A stretch of DNA of 64,000 bases from Lachnospiraceae bacterium G41 (lineage in GTDB: Bacteria > Bacillota > Clostridia > Lachnospirales > Lachnospiraceae). Numbering within the stretch: position 1 is the first letter of the stretch; each line of letters begins with the position of its first letter. Shown in pieces: positions 43,055 to 52,542 of the stretch. The DNA is taken from NCBI GenBank assembly GCA_900100245.1, contig FNEU01000003.1:148229-212228 (forward strand). The letters are read 5' to 3'. A model generated the notes under the pieces. It was not told the origin of the DNA, did not search any database, and saw only the letters and a program-made list of their open reading frames with translations. Both the position numbers and the translations under genes were made by a program.

Positions 43055-44248
43055 ATGAAATTAACATTTGTTTCCAACTATATAAATCATCATCAGATAC
43101 CGCTTAGCAACGTGCTCTATGAGAAGCTCGGCGATAACTATGCATTTATCCAGACCGAGCCGATGGAAGAAGAACGTATCAAGATGGGCTGGGGCGGTGA
43201 TTTTGACAATATTCCGTATCTTAAGAAGTATTACGAGAACGGACTGGAATGTAAAAAACTGATTATGGAATCGGATATCGTGGTATTCGGAGGATGCGAG
43301 GACGAGTCGATAATCGAAGACAGACTTCATGCCGGAAAGCCCGTCATCAGATATTCCGAGAGACTTTACAAAGAAGGTCAGTGGAAATGCGTTTCCCCGA
43401 GAGGCCTTAAAAAGAAGTATCACGATCACACCAGATATTCGGATAAAAAGGTATATCTTTTATGCGCGGGAGCATATGTGGCAGACGATTTTAACATCAT
43501 CAAAGCATACCGCGGCAAGAGATTTAAATGGGGGTACTTTCCCGAGTTTAAAGCCTACACCGACGATGAGAGAAAAGAGAGAAGAGACGAGAGAAGAAGC
43601 CATTCGAAACTCGAAATTCTCTGGGCGGGAAGACTTATCGACTGGAAGCATCCCGAGAGTGTAATTAAGCTTGCAAAGACCCTAAAAGAAAAAGACATTC
43701 CCTTTGAAATTTCCGTTATCGGCGAAGGCAAGATGGAAAAAGAAATCGAATCTGCCATCGAAAAGAACGGACTTACCGAAGAAGTTAAACTTCTCGGAAT
43801 GATGAAGCCCGAAGAAGTCAGAAACCACATGAAAACAGCGGATATTTTCCTCATCACCAGCGATTACAAAGAAGGCTGGGGCGCGGTCTGCAACGAAGCA
43901 ATGAACGAGGGCTGTGTAGTGGTTGCATCACATGCGGCAGGCGCGGTTCCCACACTTATAAAGCACAGAGTAAACGGCATGATTTTCCCTTCGGGAGATT
44001 TTGCGAAAATGGCTTTCCAGATTGAAGAGCTTTCAAAGGATCAGAAGTGGAGACTCTCTCTCGGAGAGAATGCTTACGAGACACTTGAAAACGGCTGGAA
44101 TCATGTAACCGCTGCAGAGCGACTGCTTAAGTTAAGCGAGGCCATAATGGAGGATAAGCCATTCTTTTATGAGAAGGGGCCGCTTAGCGAAGCAAAGGTA
44201 ATTCCCGAGAGAAAGATGTATCGTAAAGTCATCGGTATTGAACAATAA
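43055..44248 (+). CDS. Glycosyltransferase family 4
   Basis: 397 residues, GT-B fold. N-terminal MKLTFVSNYINHHQIPLSN, linker after residue 175, donor half with SKLEILWAGRLIDWKHPESV, VIGEGKMEKEIES and the EX7E-type EGWGAVCNEAMNEGCVVVAS (near 280), then HAAGAVPTLI. Start ATG has AGAGGTAAC upstream. A neighbouring but distinct GT4, so it probably adds a different sugar of the repeat unit. Confidence 0.88.
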   Translation: MKLTFVSNYINHHQIPLSNVLYEKLGDNYAFIQTEPMEEERIKMGWGGDFDNIPYLKKYYENGLECKKLIMESDIVVFGGCEDESIIEDRLHAGKPVIRYSERLYKEGQWKCVSPRGLKKKYHDHTRYSDKKVYLLCAGAYVADDFNIIKAYRGKRFKWGYFPEFKAYTDDERKERRDERRSHSKLEILWAGRLIDWKHPESVIKLAKTLKEKDIPFEISVIGEGKMEKEIESAIEKNGLTEEVKLLGMMKPEEVRNHMKTADIFLITSDYKEGWGAVCNEAMNEGCVVVASHAAGAVPTLIKHRVNGMIFPSGDFAKMAFQIEELSKDQKWRLSLGENAYETLENGWNHVTAAERLLKLSEAIMEDKPFFYEKGPLSEAKVIPERKMYRKVIGIEQ

Positions 44249-44251
44249 AAA

Positions 44252-44282
44252 GGTGCCTGGCTCACGAAGTGTGCCTGGCTCC
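44252..44282 (+). repeat. 31-bp hairpin repeat family, copy 4
   Basis: GGTGCCTGGCTCACGAAG, then GTGCCTGGCTCC. Almost identical to copy 1 except for the last arm. It lies 3 bp after the previous stop and 10 bp before the next start. Confidence 0.85.
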
Positions 44283-44292
44283 AAGGAAAAAT

Positions 44293-45288
44293 ATGAGTTC
44301 ACTGGTTTCGGTCATTGTACCGGTATACAATTCAACTGCATATTTGAAAAGATGCGTGGATGCGATTCTCACGCAGACTTACAAAGACCTCGAAGTAGTG
44401 CTCGTGGATGACGGCTCGACGGACGATTCCCTTTCAATCTGCAGGGAATATGAAAAGAACGATTCGAGAGTAAAAGTTTTCCACAAAGAAAACGGCGGGT
44501 CTTCATCTGCAAGAAATGTCGGCATAAAAGAAGCCACGGGCGAATACATCTGCTTTTGCGATTCGGACGATTATTATGAGCCTGATATCGTTGAAAATCT
44601 GATGAAGGTTTTCAATGAAAAGGACGACTGCATTGTAGCTCAGTGCATGGCAGTCTGCAGATACGAGGACGGTACGCTTGAAAGTGGCCCATTAAAGAAT
44701 TCGGGCGAGATTGTTCGTGAGACTAACGAGGAATATTTCAGAGAACTTCTTTTACATTTGGGCGACAGTTCATTTTGTACCAAGATGATAAAAGCAGATT
44801 TTATGAAAAAATTTGCTTTTAACGAAGGAAGATTAAACGAAGATTTCGAACTCCTTGTATATATGCTGCAGGAGTTTGACTGCATATACACATACGAGAT
44901 TACGGGATACAATATCATACTTCGCTTTGGCAGCAACACGAGAAATGTTTACAAAAATCTCTTTTATGATTGCATGATTGAAAACTCCGACATGGCTGCA
45001 GCACTGGTTGATGAAAAATATCCCGCATTAAAGGAAGAGGCAAGAAAGTTTCAGCTTTACCAGAGACTTGATTACACGCTTCACACACCTTTATCTAAGA
45101 TGAAAAACAATCCCGTCGCAGATAAGGTTTTAAAAGAATTAAAACTCTGGCGTAAGGATATTAAAACTAATCAGTACCTTGCTCCTAAGGACAGGCGAAA
45201 TTTAAAGATATTAAGCCGTATCCCGCGCATAAGCAAGTGGGTTCATAACAAGATTATGTTTTTGAAAGGAAAACCCGTAGAGAAATGA
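44293..45288 (+). CDS. Glycosyltransferase family 2
   Basis: 331 residues from ATG 44293; an in-frame ATG at 44269 lies inside the hairpin repeat. VSVIVPVYNSTAYLKRCVDA, VDDGSTDDS, SSARNVG and metal site FCDSDDYYEPD (near residue 93). The C-terminal ~100 residues are extra helical sequence as in WbbL/EpsJ-type GT2s. Ends with ATGA overlap onto the ABC transporter gene, so translation is coupled. Confidence 0.88.
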   Translation: MSSLVSVIVPVYNSTAYLKRCVDAILTQTYKDLEVVLVDDGSTDDSLSICREYEKNDSRVKVFHKENGGSSSARNVGIKEATGEYICFCDSDDYYEPDIVENLMKVFNEKDDCIVAQCMAVCRYEDGTLESGPLKNSGEIVRETNEEYFRELLLHLGDSSFCTKMIKADFMKKFAFNEGRLNEDFELLVYMLQEFDCIYTYEITGYNIILRFGSNTRNVYKNLFYDCMIENSDMAAALVDEKYPALKEEARKFQLYQRLDYTLHTPLSKMKNNPVADKVLKELKLWRKDIKTNQYLAPKDRRNLKILSRIPRISKWVHNKIMFLKGKPVEK

Positions 45289-47027
45289 AAATTTTAAAGA
45301 AGCTCTCCAAGCTTCTGGACGCAAAACAGAAAAGATCATTAGTCGGACTGGTATTTCTGATGCTAATCGGAGCGATATTCGAAGCGTGCTCCGTAGCGCT
45401 CATTATACCTGTTGTTACGGTACTCTTTACTCCCAATGCAATTCAGGAGAAATGGTATCTTGCGCTTGTTTATGAAGCATCGCCGTTTACGAGTGAAAAA
45501 GCATTTTCGATAGCTGTTCTTTTAAGCATTATCGTTGCTTTTGTAATAAAGAATTTATTCCTTTTTGTTGAGCAGAAATTACTTTACAGATTCATATACA
45601 CCAACCAGTTCAGAACATCCGAGAGGATGATGAAAAACTACATCAGAAAAGATTACGAATACTACTTAAACGCAGACAGCGCGGTTATTCAGCGTAACAT
45701 CACATCCGATGTAAACAACATGTATGCATTGATTCAGTCTCTGATGCTTTTGATATCCGAGCTAATTGTATTCGCAACTCTGATTGCTCTATGTATCGGC
45801 GAGAGCCCTTTGATGACTGCATTCTTTGCGGTTCTTTTAGGAATTACTCTTTTAATCATTAAGATTGCCTTAAAGCCGGTTTTATACAAGGCAGGCAAGG
45901 ACAATCAGGACTTTTATGCGGGTCTTTTCAAATGGATTAATCAGACCGTTACGGGTATAAAAGAAGTAAAAATCGGCGGCAAGGAAAAGTACTTCTCGGA
46001 CTGCTATATCGAGTGCGGCAGGGGATATGTAAACGCCGTTCAGAAATACACTCTTTTAAGCAATGTTCCGAGACTTATCATCGAAGTTGTTTGCATCATT
46101 GCGATTGTATTTTATCTTCTGACCATTTATCTCGAGGGCGTCAATGTTTCGAATGTACTAAGGACAATGGGCGTATTCATAATGGCGCTTATGCGTCTGA
46201 TGCCATCGGCCAACAGAATTAACAACTGCTTAAACAACATTTCATATTTCGAGCCGTTCTTCATGGGTGTTTCGGACAATCTTCAGGATGAAATATCCGA
46301 CAAGAATTCCGAAGTCGCTTCTCTTGAGAGACCGAAGGATAAGCTTGAAGTAAAAGAAAAGATTGAGATAAAAGACATCAAGTACAAATATCCCAATACC
46401 GATGTTTATGTATTAAACGGAGCCAGTATGGAAATACCCGTCGGTTCCGCAGTCGGAATCGTCGGTACTACAGGTGCGGGCAAATCCACTATCGTGGACG
46501 TAATGCTTGGTCTCTTAAAGCTTGAATCGGGCCAAATTTTGGCGGACGGCAAGGATGCACTTTGCAAAGAAAACTACCGCAAGTGGCTTAAAAATATCGG
46601 CTACATTCCGCAGACCGTATTTATGCTTGATGACTCTATCAGAAAGAATGTTGCATTCGGTATACCCGAAGACGAAATAGATGAAAACAGAGTTTGGGAA
46701 GTTCTAAAAGAAGCACAACTCGACGAGTTCGTCAAAGGACTTCCGAACGGCCTCGAAACCGGCATCGGTGAGCGTGGCATCAGACTCTCCGGCGGACAGC
46801 GCCAGCGTATAAGTATCGCCCGTGCTCTCTACGAAGATCCCGAAGTGCTCGTTCTGGACGAAGCCACCAGTGCTCTCGACGGCGACACAGAGCAGGCCAT
46901 CATGGACTCCGTCAACTCACTCCACGGCCGAAAGACTTTAATCATCATTGCACATCGTCTTCAGACAATCGAGAAATGTGATGCAGTATACCGCATAGAA
47001 AACGGCAAGGCAAATCGCGAGAGATAA
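45285..47027 (+). CDS. ABC exporter/flippase with fused permease and ATPase (PglK/MsbA-like)
   Basis: 580 residues. About six membrane segments (15-320) followed by the ATPase domain: Walker A GTTGAGKST near residue 393, LSGGQRQRISIARAL signature, Walker B VLVLDEATSALD, H-loop IAHRLQT. Full-length homodimeric exporter. Within a polysaccharide cluster with no Wzx-type flippase, it probably flips lipid-linked oligosaccharide, as PglK does; this is inference from context. It starts 4 bp inside the previous gene. Confidence 0.88.
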   Translation: MKILKKLSKLLDAKQKRSLVGLVFLMLIGAIFEACSVALIIPVVTVLFTPNAIQEKWYLALVYEASPFTSEKAFSIAVLLSIIVAFVIKNLFLFVEQKLLYRFIYTNQFRTSERMMKNYIRKDYEYYLNADSAVIQRNITSDVNNMYALIQSLMLLISELIVFATLIALCIGESPLMTAFFAVLLGITLLIIKIALKPVLYKAGKDNQDFYAGLFKWINQTVTGIKEVKIGGKEKYFSDCYIECGRGYVNAVQKYTLLSNVPRLIIEVVCIIAIVFYLLTIYLEGVNVSNVLRTMGVFIMALMRLMPSANRINNCLNNISYFEPFFMGVSDNLQDEISDKNSEVASLERPKDKLEVKEKIEIKDIKYKYPNTDVYVLNGASMEIPVGSAVGIVGTTGAGKSTIVDVMLGLLKLESGQILADGKDALCKENYRKWLKNIGYIPQTVFMLDDSIRKNVAFGIPEDEIDENRVWEVLKEAQLDEFVKGLPNGLETGIGERGIRLSGGQRQRISIARALYEDPEVLVLDEATSALDGDTEQAIMDSVNSLHGRKTLIIIAHRLQTIEKCDAVYRIENGKANRER

Positions 47028-47033
47028 AGAAAT

Positions 47034-48032
47034 ATGGATATTAAATTGAGTATCATAATTGCATTAAGTGATACATACACAGATGTTGGGAAAATTAAAA
47101 AAACCATAGATTCCACGCTTGAAGCTTACCGAGAAGGAACAGAGATTGTTATATCGGCAGACATTCCTTCAGTCCCTGTAAAAGAATTGATTTCCGGATA
47201 CAGCGAAAAGTACCCCGACATTATAAAGCTTTTATTCACCTCAGAAAGACGCTGTAAAGGCGGAGCGTACAATCTGGCGCTAAGAAGTTCGGAGGCCGAG
47301 TGGGTTTCTTTTATGAATGCGGGAGATACGATTGCACCGTCGTTTGTAAAAGCCATGCTAAAGAAGGGTGAAGAAACAAATGCGGATGTTGTCGGATGTG
47401 CGAACGATTCGGAAACGAATGATGGAGATGCTGAGATTTTCAAGCAGCTTCCCGATATGGAAGAGGATGAAAAGAAGGCGATTTTAATAGTCAATCCCGG
47501 GCAGATGGAGTCGAAGATTTTTAAGAGAAGTATCTTTGAAAAGAACGGACTCTGGTTTCCCGAAAAACTACTTTTTGAAAAACTCGGTATCGGAAGACTC
47601 GCACTTTCGGAAGCGGAGAAATTCGAATACCTCGACGAATGCCTTTATTTCTTTGACAAGGATAACAAACCATCCACCGAGGAAAGCGATCTTTTCGAAA
47701 GACTCGATGTTATGACATTCTTTATCGAGGAGTGCTTTAAGAGAGAAATTCTTGAGGAGTTTCCCGAAGAGGTTGAGGCAGCGTTTATCGATGATATGTA
47801 TATGAAAACGCTCTTTACATACATCGCAGTTACACCAGGCGCGAAGCGCAAAAAATCATTCCTTGAGATGCTTCAGAATGCAATACTTGACTGCTTCCCC
47901 GAGTTTGAGACCAACCCTTATTACTACGAGAAATACGATGACGATATAAAAGATTTGGTATCGCTTCACATCGAATCTCCGGGTAAGTTTTTAAAGACAG
48001 TTAAAAATTTCGATTCTCTGGAAATCGAATAA
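47034..48032 (+). CDS. GT2-like glycosyltransferase, divergent
   Basis: 332 residues. The start MDIKLSIIIALSDTYTDVGK is a variant of the GT2 N terminus, RCKGGAYNLALRSSEAEWVSF holds the usual second helix and the metal site is FMNAGDTIAPSF (NxGD). The C-terminal half is rich in Glu/Lys, as in other two-part GT2s of capsule clusters. It begins 6 bp after the ABC gene. Function is probably a sugar addition, though a non-catalytic relative cannot be excluded because the core is diverged. Confidence 0.68.
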   Translation: MDIKLSIIIALSDTYTDVGKIKKTIDSTLEAYREGTEIVISADIPSVPVKELISGYSEKYPDIIKLLFTSERRCKGGAYNLALRSSEAEWVSFMNAGDTIAPSFVKAMLKKGEETNADVVGCANDSETNDGDAEIFKQLPDMEEDEKKAILIVNPGQMESKIFKRSIFEKNGLWFPEKLLFEKLGIGRLALSEAEKFEYLDECLYFFDKDNKPSTEESDLFERLDVMTFFIEECFKREILEEFPEEVEAAFIDDMYMKTLFTYIAVTPGAKRKKSFLEMLQNAILDCFPEFETNPYYYEKYDDDIKDLVSLHIESPGKFLKTVKNFDSLEIE

Positions 48033-48068
48033 AGATACGGTAACAGAAACATAAAAGAAAGAAGAAAA

Positions 48069-49007
48069 ATGAGTAACGAAGCAAAAGAAAAATGTACAAT
48101 AATCGTTCCGTGCTACAACGAAGAGGAAGCAATCCCTTTGTTTTACGAAGCGACCAATGAAGCGCTTAAAGACTTTGCGATTGATTATGAATATCTCTTC
48201 GTAAACGACGGTAGCAAAGACAAAACGCTTGATGTCTTAAAAGACCTCGCCGGAAAAGACGAAAAAGTGCACTATGTTTCTTTTTCGAGGAATTTTGGCA
48301 AGGAAGCCGCAATGTATGCAGGCCTTAAGGAATCGACCGGCGATTATGTTGTAATCATGGATGCAGATTTGCAGGATCCGCCCGAACTTATTCCCGGGAT
48401 GTACGAGAGCGTCATCAACGAGGGATATGACTGCGTTGCCACGAGACGTGTAAACAGAAAAGGCGAACCGCCCATCAGAAGCATGTTTGCAAATATTTTT
48501 TATCTTCTGATGCATTTCATTGCGAAAGTGGATATGGTTCCCGGCGCCAGAGATTTCAGATTTATGAAGCGTGTCATGGTGGATGCGATTGTCGAAATAG
48601 GAGAGTACAACAGATTCAGCAAGGGTATTTTCGGATGGGTCGGATTTAATACCAAATGGATTCCTTTTGAAAATCGTAAAAGAGTCGCAGGCAAGACCAA
48701 GTGGTCATTCTTCAAGCTCTTCCAGTACTCGATTGAAGGTATTGTTGCATTCTCAACCGCGCCGCTTGTATGGTCCTCAATTATCGGACTTATCTTCTGT
48801 GTACTTGCGTTTATTGCACTTATATTCCTTTTCGTAAGAGCACTTATTTTCGGTGATCCCGTCAGCGGCTGGCCTTCACTTGCATGTATGATTACATTCT
48901 TCGCAGGCCTTCAGCTTTTCAGCGTGGGCATCATTGGAATGTATATTTCAAAGACATATCTTGAAGTAAAGGGCAGACCCATTTACATTGTGAAAGAGAA
49001 AAAATAA
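48069..49007 (+). CDS. GtrB-like undecaprenyl-phosphate glycosyltransferase, copy 1
   Basis: 312 residues. GT2 core: TIIVPCYNEEEAIPLF, VNDGSKDKT, SFSRNFGKEAAMYAGL and DADLQDPPELIP (metal site), the dolichol-phosphate-mannose-synthase pattern, then two C-terminal membrane segments (about 230-255 and 270-295). It transfers a sugar onto undecaprenyl phosphate for later use outside the cell. It overlaps by one base with the GtrII-like gene, its probable partner. Confidence 0.88.
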   Translation: MSNEAKEKCTIIVPCYNEEEAIPLFYEATNEALKDFAIDYEYLFVNDGSKDKTLDVLKDLAGKDEKVHYVSFSRNFGKEAAMYAGLKESTGDYVVIMDADLQDPPELIPGMYESVINEGYDCVATRRVNRKGEPPIRSMFANIFYLLMHFIAKVDMVPGARDFRFMKRVMVDAIVEIGEYNRFSKGIFGWVGFNTKWIPFENRKRVAGKTKWSFFKLFQYSIEGIVAFSTAPLVWSSIIGLIFCVLAFIALIFLFVRALIFGDPVSGWPSLACMITFFAGLQLFSVGIIGMYISKTYLEVKGRPIYIVKEKK

Positions 49008-50539
49008 TGGAAAAATTAATCAACAAACTTAAAGAAGAACAATACAAAATACCGTTTATGTCGGGAATTGTGATAGGACTCATCACTCATATGTTTATGA
49101 TTGTAAACAAGTTCCCGAACGGCGATTCCCTGACCAACTTTTACTTTGACCAGAACATGGTTACAAGCGGAAGATGGTTCTTAACGGTTGCTTGCGGAAT
49201 CTCATCATTTTATGATCTGAATTTTGTAAACGGTCTTTTGGCGATTATATTCATAGCGATAAGCGCAGTTTTCGTCACAAGGTTTTTCGATGTTAAGAAA
49301 AAGACCACGCTGATTTTGGTACCTGCGGTTATGGTTACATTCCCCGCCGTTGCGGCAACAATGTCGTATATGTATACGGTGGACGGATATATGTTAGGCC
49401 TCTTGTTTGCAATCATCGCAGCATATGTAAGCAAGAAATACAAGTTCGGATTTTTCGCCGGAATGATCTTCCTTGCATTAAGCCTCGGTACTTATCAGGC
49501 ATATGTTTCGGTAGCGATTCTTTTATGTCTGTTCGATATTATCTTTACGGTCATTGACAACGAAGATATTTATACGCTTTGGAACAAGGGCTTTAAGTAC
49601 CTGATGATGGGAATCGGCGGCAGCGCATTATACTACGCTATATTAAAAATCTGTCTGCTCGTTCAGCACAAAGAACTTGATACATATCAGGGCATCAACG
49701 AAATGACTCACATCAGTCTTTCATCAATCCCCGAAAGAATTTACGGTATGTATTACGATTTCGCCGCATTTGCATTCAGCGGCCGAATCTTCGTCAACAA
49801 TCTTTTAACGATGATAATAATGAGTACGATAGTCTCGGCATCCATGGTTGCAATCTTCGTGCTCTTTGTCAAAAACAAGGTGTACAAAAAATGGTACAGC
49901 TGGCTGATTTTATTCCTTTGCATAGGACTGATGCCTTTTGGTGCCAACACCGTGCTCCTTTTGATGTCGCAAACCGGTGAATACCATCTTGTTATGAGAC
50001 TGCAGTGGGAAATCTTCATCGTTGCAATCGTAATTATATCCGAGCGAACCATCACTGCATTTGAGACCGTAAAAGACAAGCTCATCATTCCCAAGACCGT
50101 ATCGGTGGTGCTGGTGGCGTTATTATGTTATAATTTTCTGTTAATGGATAACATTGCATACTTCAATATGCAGCAGCAATATGAGAAATCTTACGCATAC
50201 TGTGTAAGGCTTCTTGACAGGATTGAACAGACCGAAGGTTACGTTCAGGGAATGCCTATTTGCCTGGTCGGAGAGATCAGTGAAAAGAGTTATCCTCCGA
50301 CAGAACTGACCTATGATATAACATCGAAGATCCGCGGAACCGACAAGAGTTTCTTATTCTACCGCGGTGAGCAGTATGAAGAGTTTATCAAGAATTATTT
50401 AGGCGCGACGCTTAATATTCTTGAAGGCGATTATGTAGTGGATATGTATTATTCCGAAGAATATTCGACGATGTCTTCGTTCCCGGATAAGAACAGCATC
50501 AAGATTGTTAACGGAATCATGTTTATTAAACTGGAGTAA
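49007..50539 (+). CDS. GtrII-like membrane glucosyltransferase
   Basis: 510 residues, about ten membrane segments then a ~130-residue outer domain. The opening (FMSGIVIGLITHMFMIVNKF with NGDSLTNFYFDQNMVTSGRW) is the conserved start of the GtrII family, in which Asp in the first outer loop is catalytic. GtrII enzymes take glucose from undecaprenyl-phosphate-glucose and add it as a side branch to O-antigen or similar polymer. The preceding gene encodes a GtrB-like synthase; no GtrA flippase is seen nearby. Confidence 0.82.
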   Translation: MEKLINKLKEEQYKIPFMSGIVIGLITHMFMIVNKFPNGDSLTNFYFDQNMVTSGRWFLTVACGISSFYDLNFVNGLLAIIFIAISAVFVTRFFDVKKKTTLILVPAVMVTFPAVAATMSYMYTVDGYMLGLLFAIIAAYVSKKYKFGFFAGMIFLALSLGTYQAYVSVAILLCLFDIIFTVIDNEDIYTLWNKGFKYLMMGIGGSALYYAILKICLLVQHKELDTYQGINEMTHISLSSIPERIYGMYYDFAAFAFSGRIFVNNLLTMIIMSTIVSASMVAIFVLFVKNKVYKKWYSWLILFLCIGLMPFGANTVLLLMSQTGEYHLVMRLQWEIFIVAIVIISERTITAFETVKDKLIIPKTVSVVLVALLCYNFLLMDNIAYFNMQQQYEKSYAYCVRLLDRIEQTEGYVQGMPICLVGEISEKSYPPTELTYDITSKIRGTDKSFLFYRGEQYEEFIKNYLGATLNILEGDYVVDMYYSEEYSTMSSFPDKNSIKIVNGIMFIKLE

Positions 50540-50544
50540 GGGAT

Positions 50545-51468
50545 ATGGGAAAACTTACCGTTATCATTCCTTCATTCAATGAGGAAGACAATATCGAGAA
50601 TACAGCCAAGACTATCGGCGAGACTTTGCAGGGCGCAGGTATTGATTACGATCTGCTCTTTGTTTCCGACGGCTCGACCGATCAGACCTTTGATATTGTG
50701 GAAAATCTTTCCAAAGCTGATAAAAGAATCGGAGGCATTCAGTTTTCGAGAAACTTCGGCAAGGAAGCAGCAATTTTCGCAGGTCTTGATTATGCAACGG
50801 GCGACTGTGTGGCTGTAATCGACTGTGATCTTCAGCATCCTGCCGCAGCTTTGGTTGAGATGTATAAGCTCTGGGAAGAAGGCTATGAAGTAGTTGAGGG
50901 AATCAAGTCTAAAAGAGGCAAGGAGAATCCTTTCTACAAACTTTTCTGTGCTATCTTTTATGGAATAATGAGTTCCTTAATGAAGATGAATTTAAACAAG
51001 ACTTCGGACTTTAAACTGCTTGACAGAAAAGTAGTCGATGCTCTCCTTGATTTGCCTGAGAGAAATACATTCTTTAGAGCATTATCATTCTGGGCAGGAT
51101 TTAAGAGAACGAGCGTAACATTCGAAGTAGCTGAGAGAAAAGCAGGGAAGAGCAAATGGTCGTTCTCGGGACTCGTGGCATATGCAATTTCAAATACCAC
51201 ATCCTTTACGACTGCACCTTTAAAGGCAGTATTTGTACTTGGTGTGCTCCTTATGATTTTCTCCGTTGCACTCGGAGTAGAGACACTGGTTAATTACTTC
51301 CTCGGAATAGCAGCGGACGGCTTTACTACAGTTATTCTTTTACTTCTTATCATCGGCGGATGCATTATGATAAGCCTCGGAATCATGGGACATTATCTTG
51401 CACGTATTTACGAAGAAGTTAAGGGAAGACCGAGATACATTGTTTCAAAAACAACTAACGAAGAATGA
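50545..51468 (+). CDS. GtrB-like undecaprenyl-phosphate glycosyltransferase, copy 2
   Basis: 307 residues. LTVIIPSFNEEDNIENTAK, VSDGSTDQT, QFSRNFGKEAAIFAGL and DCDLQHPAAALVEM, with two C-terminal membrane segments (about 230-255 and 265-290). Same family as copy 1 but clearly distinct. It ends with an ATGA overlap onto the acyltransferase gene. It may supply another lipid-linked sugar for side-branch addition by a neighbouring membrane transferase. Confidence 0.88.
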   Translation: MGKLTVIIPSFNEEDNIENTAKTIGETLQGAGIDYDLLFVSDGSTDQTFDIVENLSKADKRIGGIQFSRNFGKEAAIFAGLDYATGDCVAVIDCDLQHPAAALVEMYKLWEEGYEVVEGIKSKRGKENPFYKLFCAIFYGIMSSLMKMNLNKTSDFKLLDRKVVDALLDLPERNTFFRALSFWAGFKRTSVTFEVAERKAGKSKWSFSGLVAYAISNTTSFTTAPLKAVFVLGVLLMIFSVALGVETLVNYFLGIAADGFTTVILLLLIIGGCIMISLGIMGHYLARIYEEVKGRPRYIVSKTTNEE

Positions 51469-52529
51469 GCGAAAAAAAGAACAGACAACTGAATATGGAA
51501 GTCCTAAGAATCGTTGCGATGCTCATGATTATAACGCTTCATTATCTCGACAAGGGCGGTGTCTTAAAAGAGTTTGAGCTTAAGATGGGCTTAAACAGAA
51601 ACCTCGCCTGGATCATCGAAGCGCTCTGCATGGGAAGCGTTAATGTTTATGTGCTTATAAGCGGATACTTCCTTTCAAAATCAGAGTTTAAGATTAAAAA
51701 AGTTGTTTTGCTTTGGGCACAGATTCTTTTTTACTCATGGATTATAACGTCAGTCTTTGCGATTGTAACAAAGGGCCATCTTGGACTCGCAAACGGTATT
51801 TATGATGTGATTCCTCTTGTAATGCCAGTGACCGGCGGACACTATTGGTTTGCAACGGTTTATATGCTTCTTTACCTGTTCTTCCCGTTCCTAAATAAAG
51901 GAATCGAGGCAATGGATAAAAAGCAGCTTAAGGGCATTATTATCGCCGCGATAGCAGTGTTCTCAATATGGAATACAATCCTTCCTTTTACACAGCCCCT
52001 TGCGGACCATGAAGGAATGGATATCTGCTGGTTTGCATGCCTCTATCTTGTTGCAGCATACATCAGAAAATATCCCGAGGATTTCAAGTTGAACAGATGG
52101 ATTTATTTGCTAATCTCGTTCATATCCGCAATATGCGCATTTGTACTTGGAAAAGGAATTTTATTAATAGATTTGTATGTAGGAAAGCTCGGCGGATATG
52201 CCAAGAACTTTTACCCGTACAATTCGCTTTTCATACTTTTAGCAAGCGTATGCCTGTTCCTCTTCGCACTTAAGCATGAGACAAAGGCTCCGAAGTGGCT
52301 AGCAAGCGTTATCCTTTTCGCATCACAGGGAACCTTCGGTGTTTATCTTTTACACGAGCATAAGCTTTTAAGATATCTCTGGCCCAAGTGGTTTAACGTG
52401 GAAGCGGTTTCCGGCACACCTTTATTTATACTTCATTTGCTCGGAACGATACTTGCAATCTTTGCGGTCGGAATATTAATTGATTTTGTAAGAAGATTCC
52501 TTTTTGGATTGTTCATAAAAAAATCGTAA
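51465..52529 (+). CDS. Acyltransferase family 3 membrane protein
   Basis: 354 residues with about ten membrane segments. The N-terminal NMEVLRIVAMLMIITLHYLD carries the family start with the conserved His, and VTGGHYWFATVYMLLYLFFP (near residue 122) matches the second motif. Such enzymes O-acetylate or otherwise acylate surface glycans on the outer side of the membrane. ATGA overlap with the GtrB-like gene. Confidence 0.87.
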   Translation: MSEKKNRQLNMEVLRIVAMLMIITLHYLDKGGVLKEFELKMGLNRNLAWIIEALCMGSVNVYVLISGYFLSKSEFKIKKVVLLWAQILFYSWIITSVFAIVTKGHLGLANGIYDVIPLVMPVTGGHYWFATVYMLLYLFFPFLNKGIEAMDKKQLKGIIIAAIAVFSIWNTILPFTQPLADHEGMDICWFACLYLVAAYIRKYPEDFKLNRWIYLLISFISAICAFVLGKGILLIDLYVGKLGGYAKNFYPYNSLFILLASVCLFLFALKHETKAPKWLASVILFASQGTFGVYLLHEHKLLRYLWPKWFNVEAVSGTPLFILHLLGTILAIFAVGILIDFVRRFLFGLFIKKS

Positions 52530-52542
52530 ATCAGGAGAAAAC

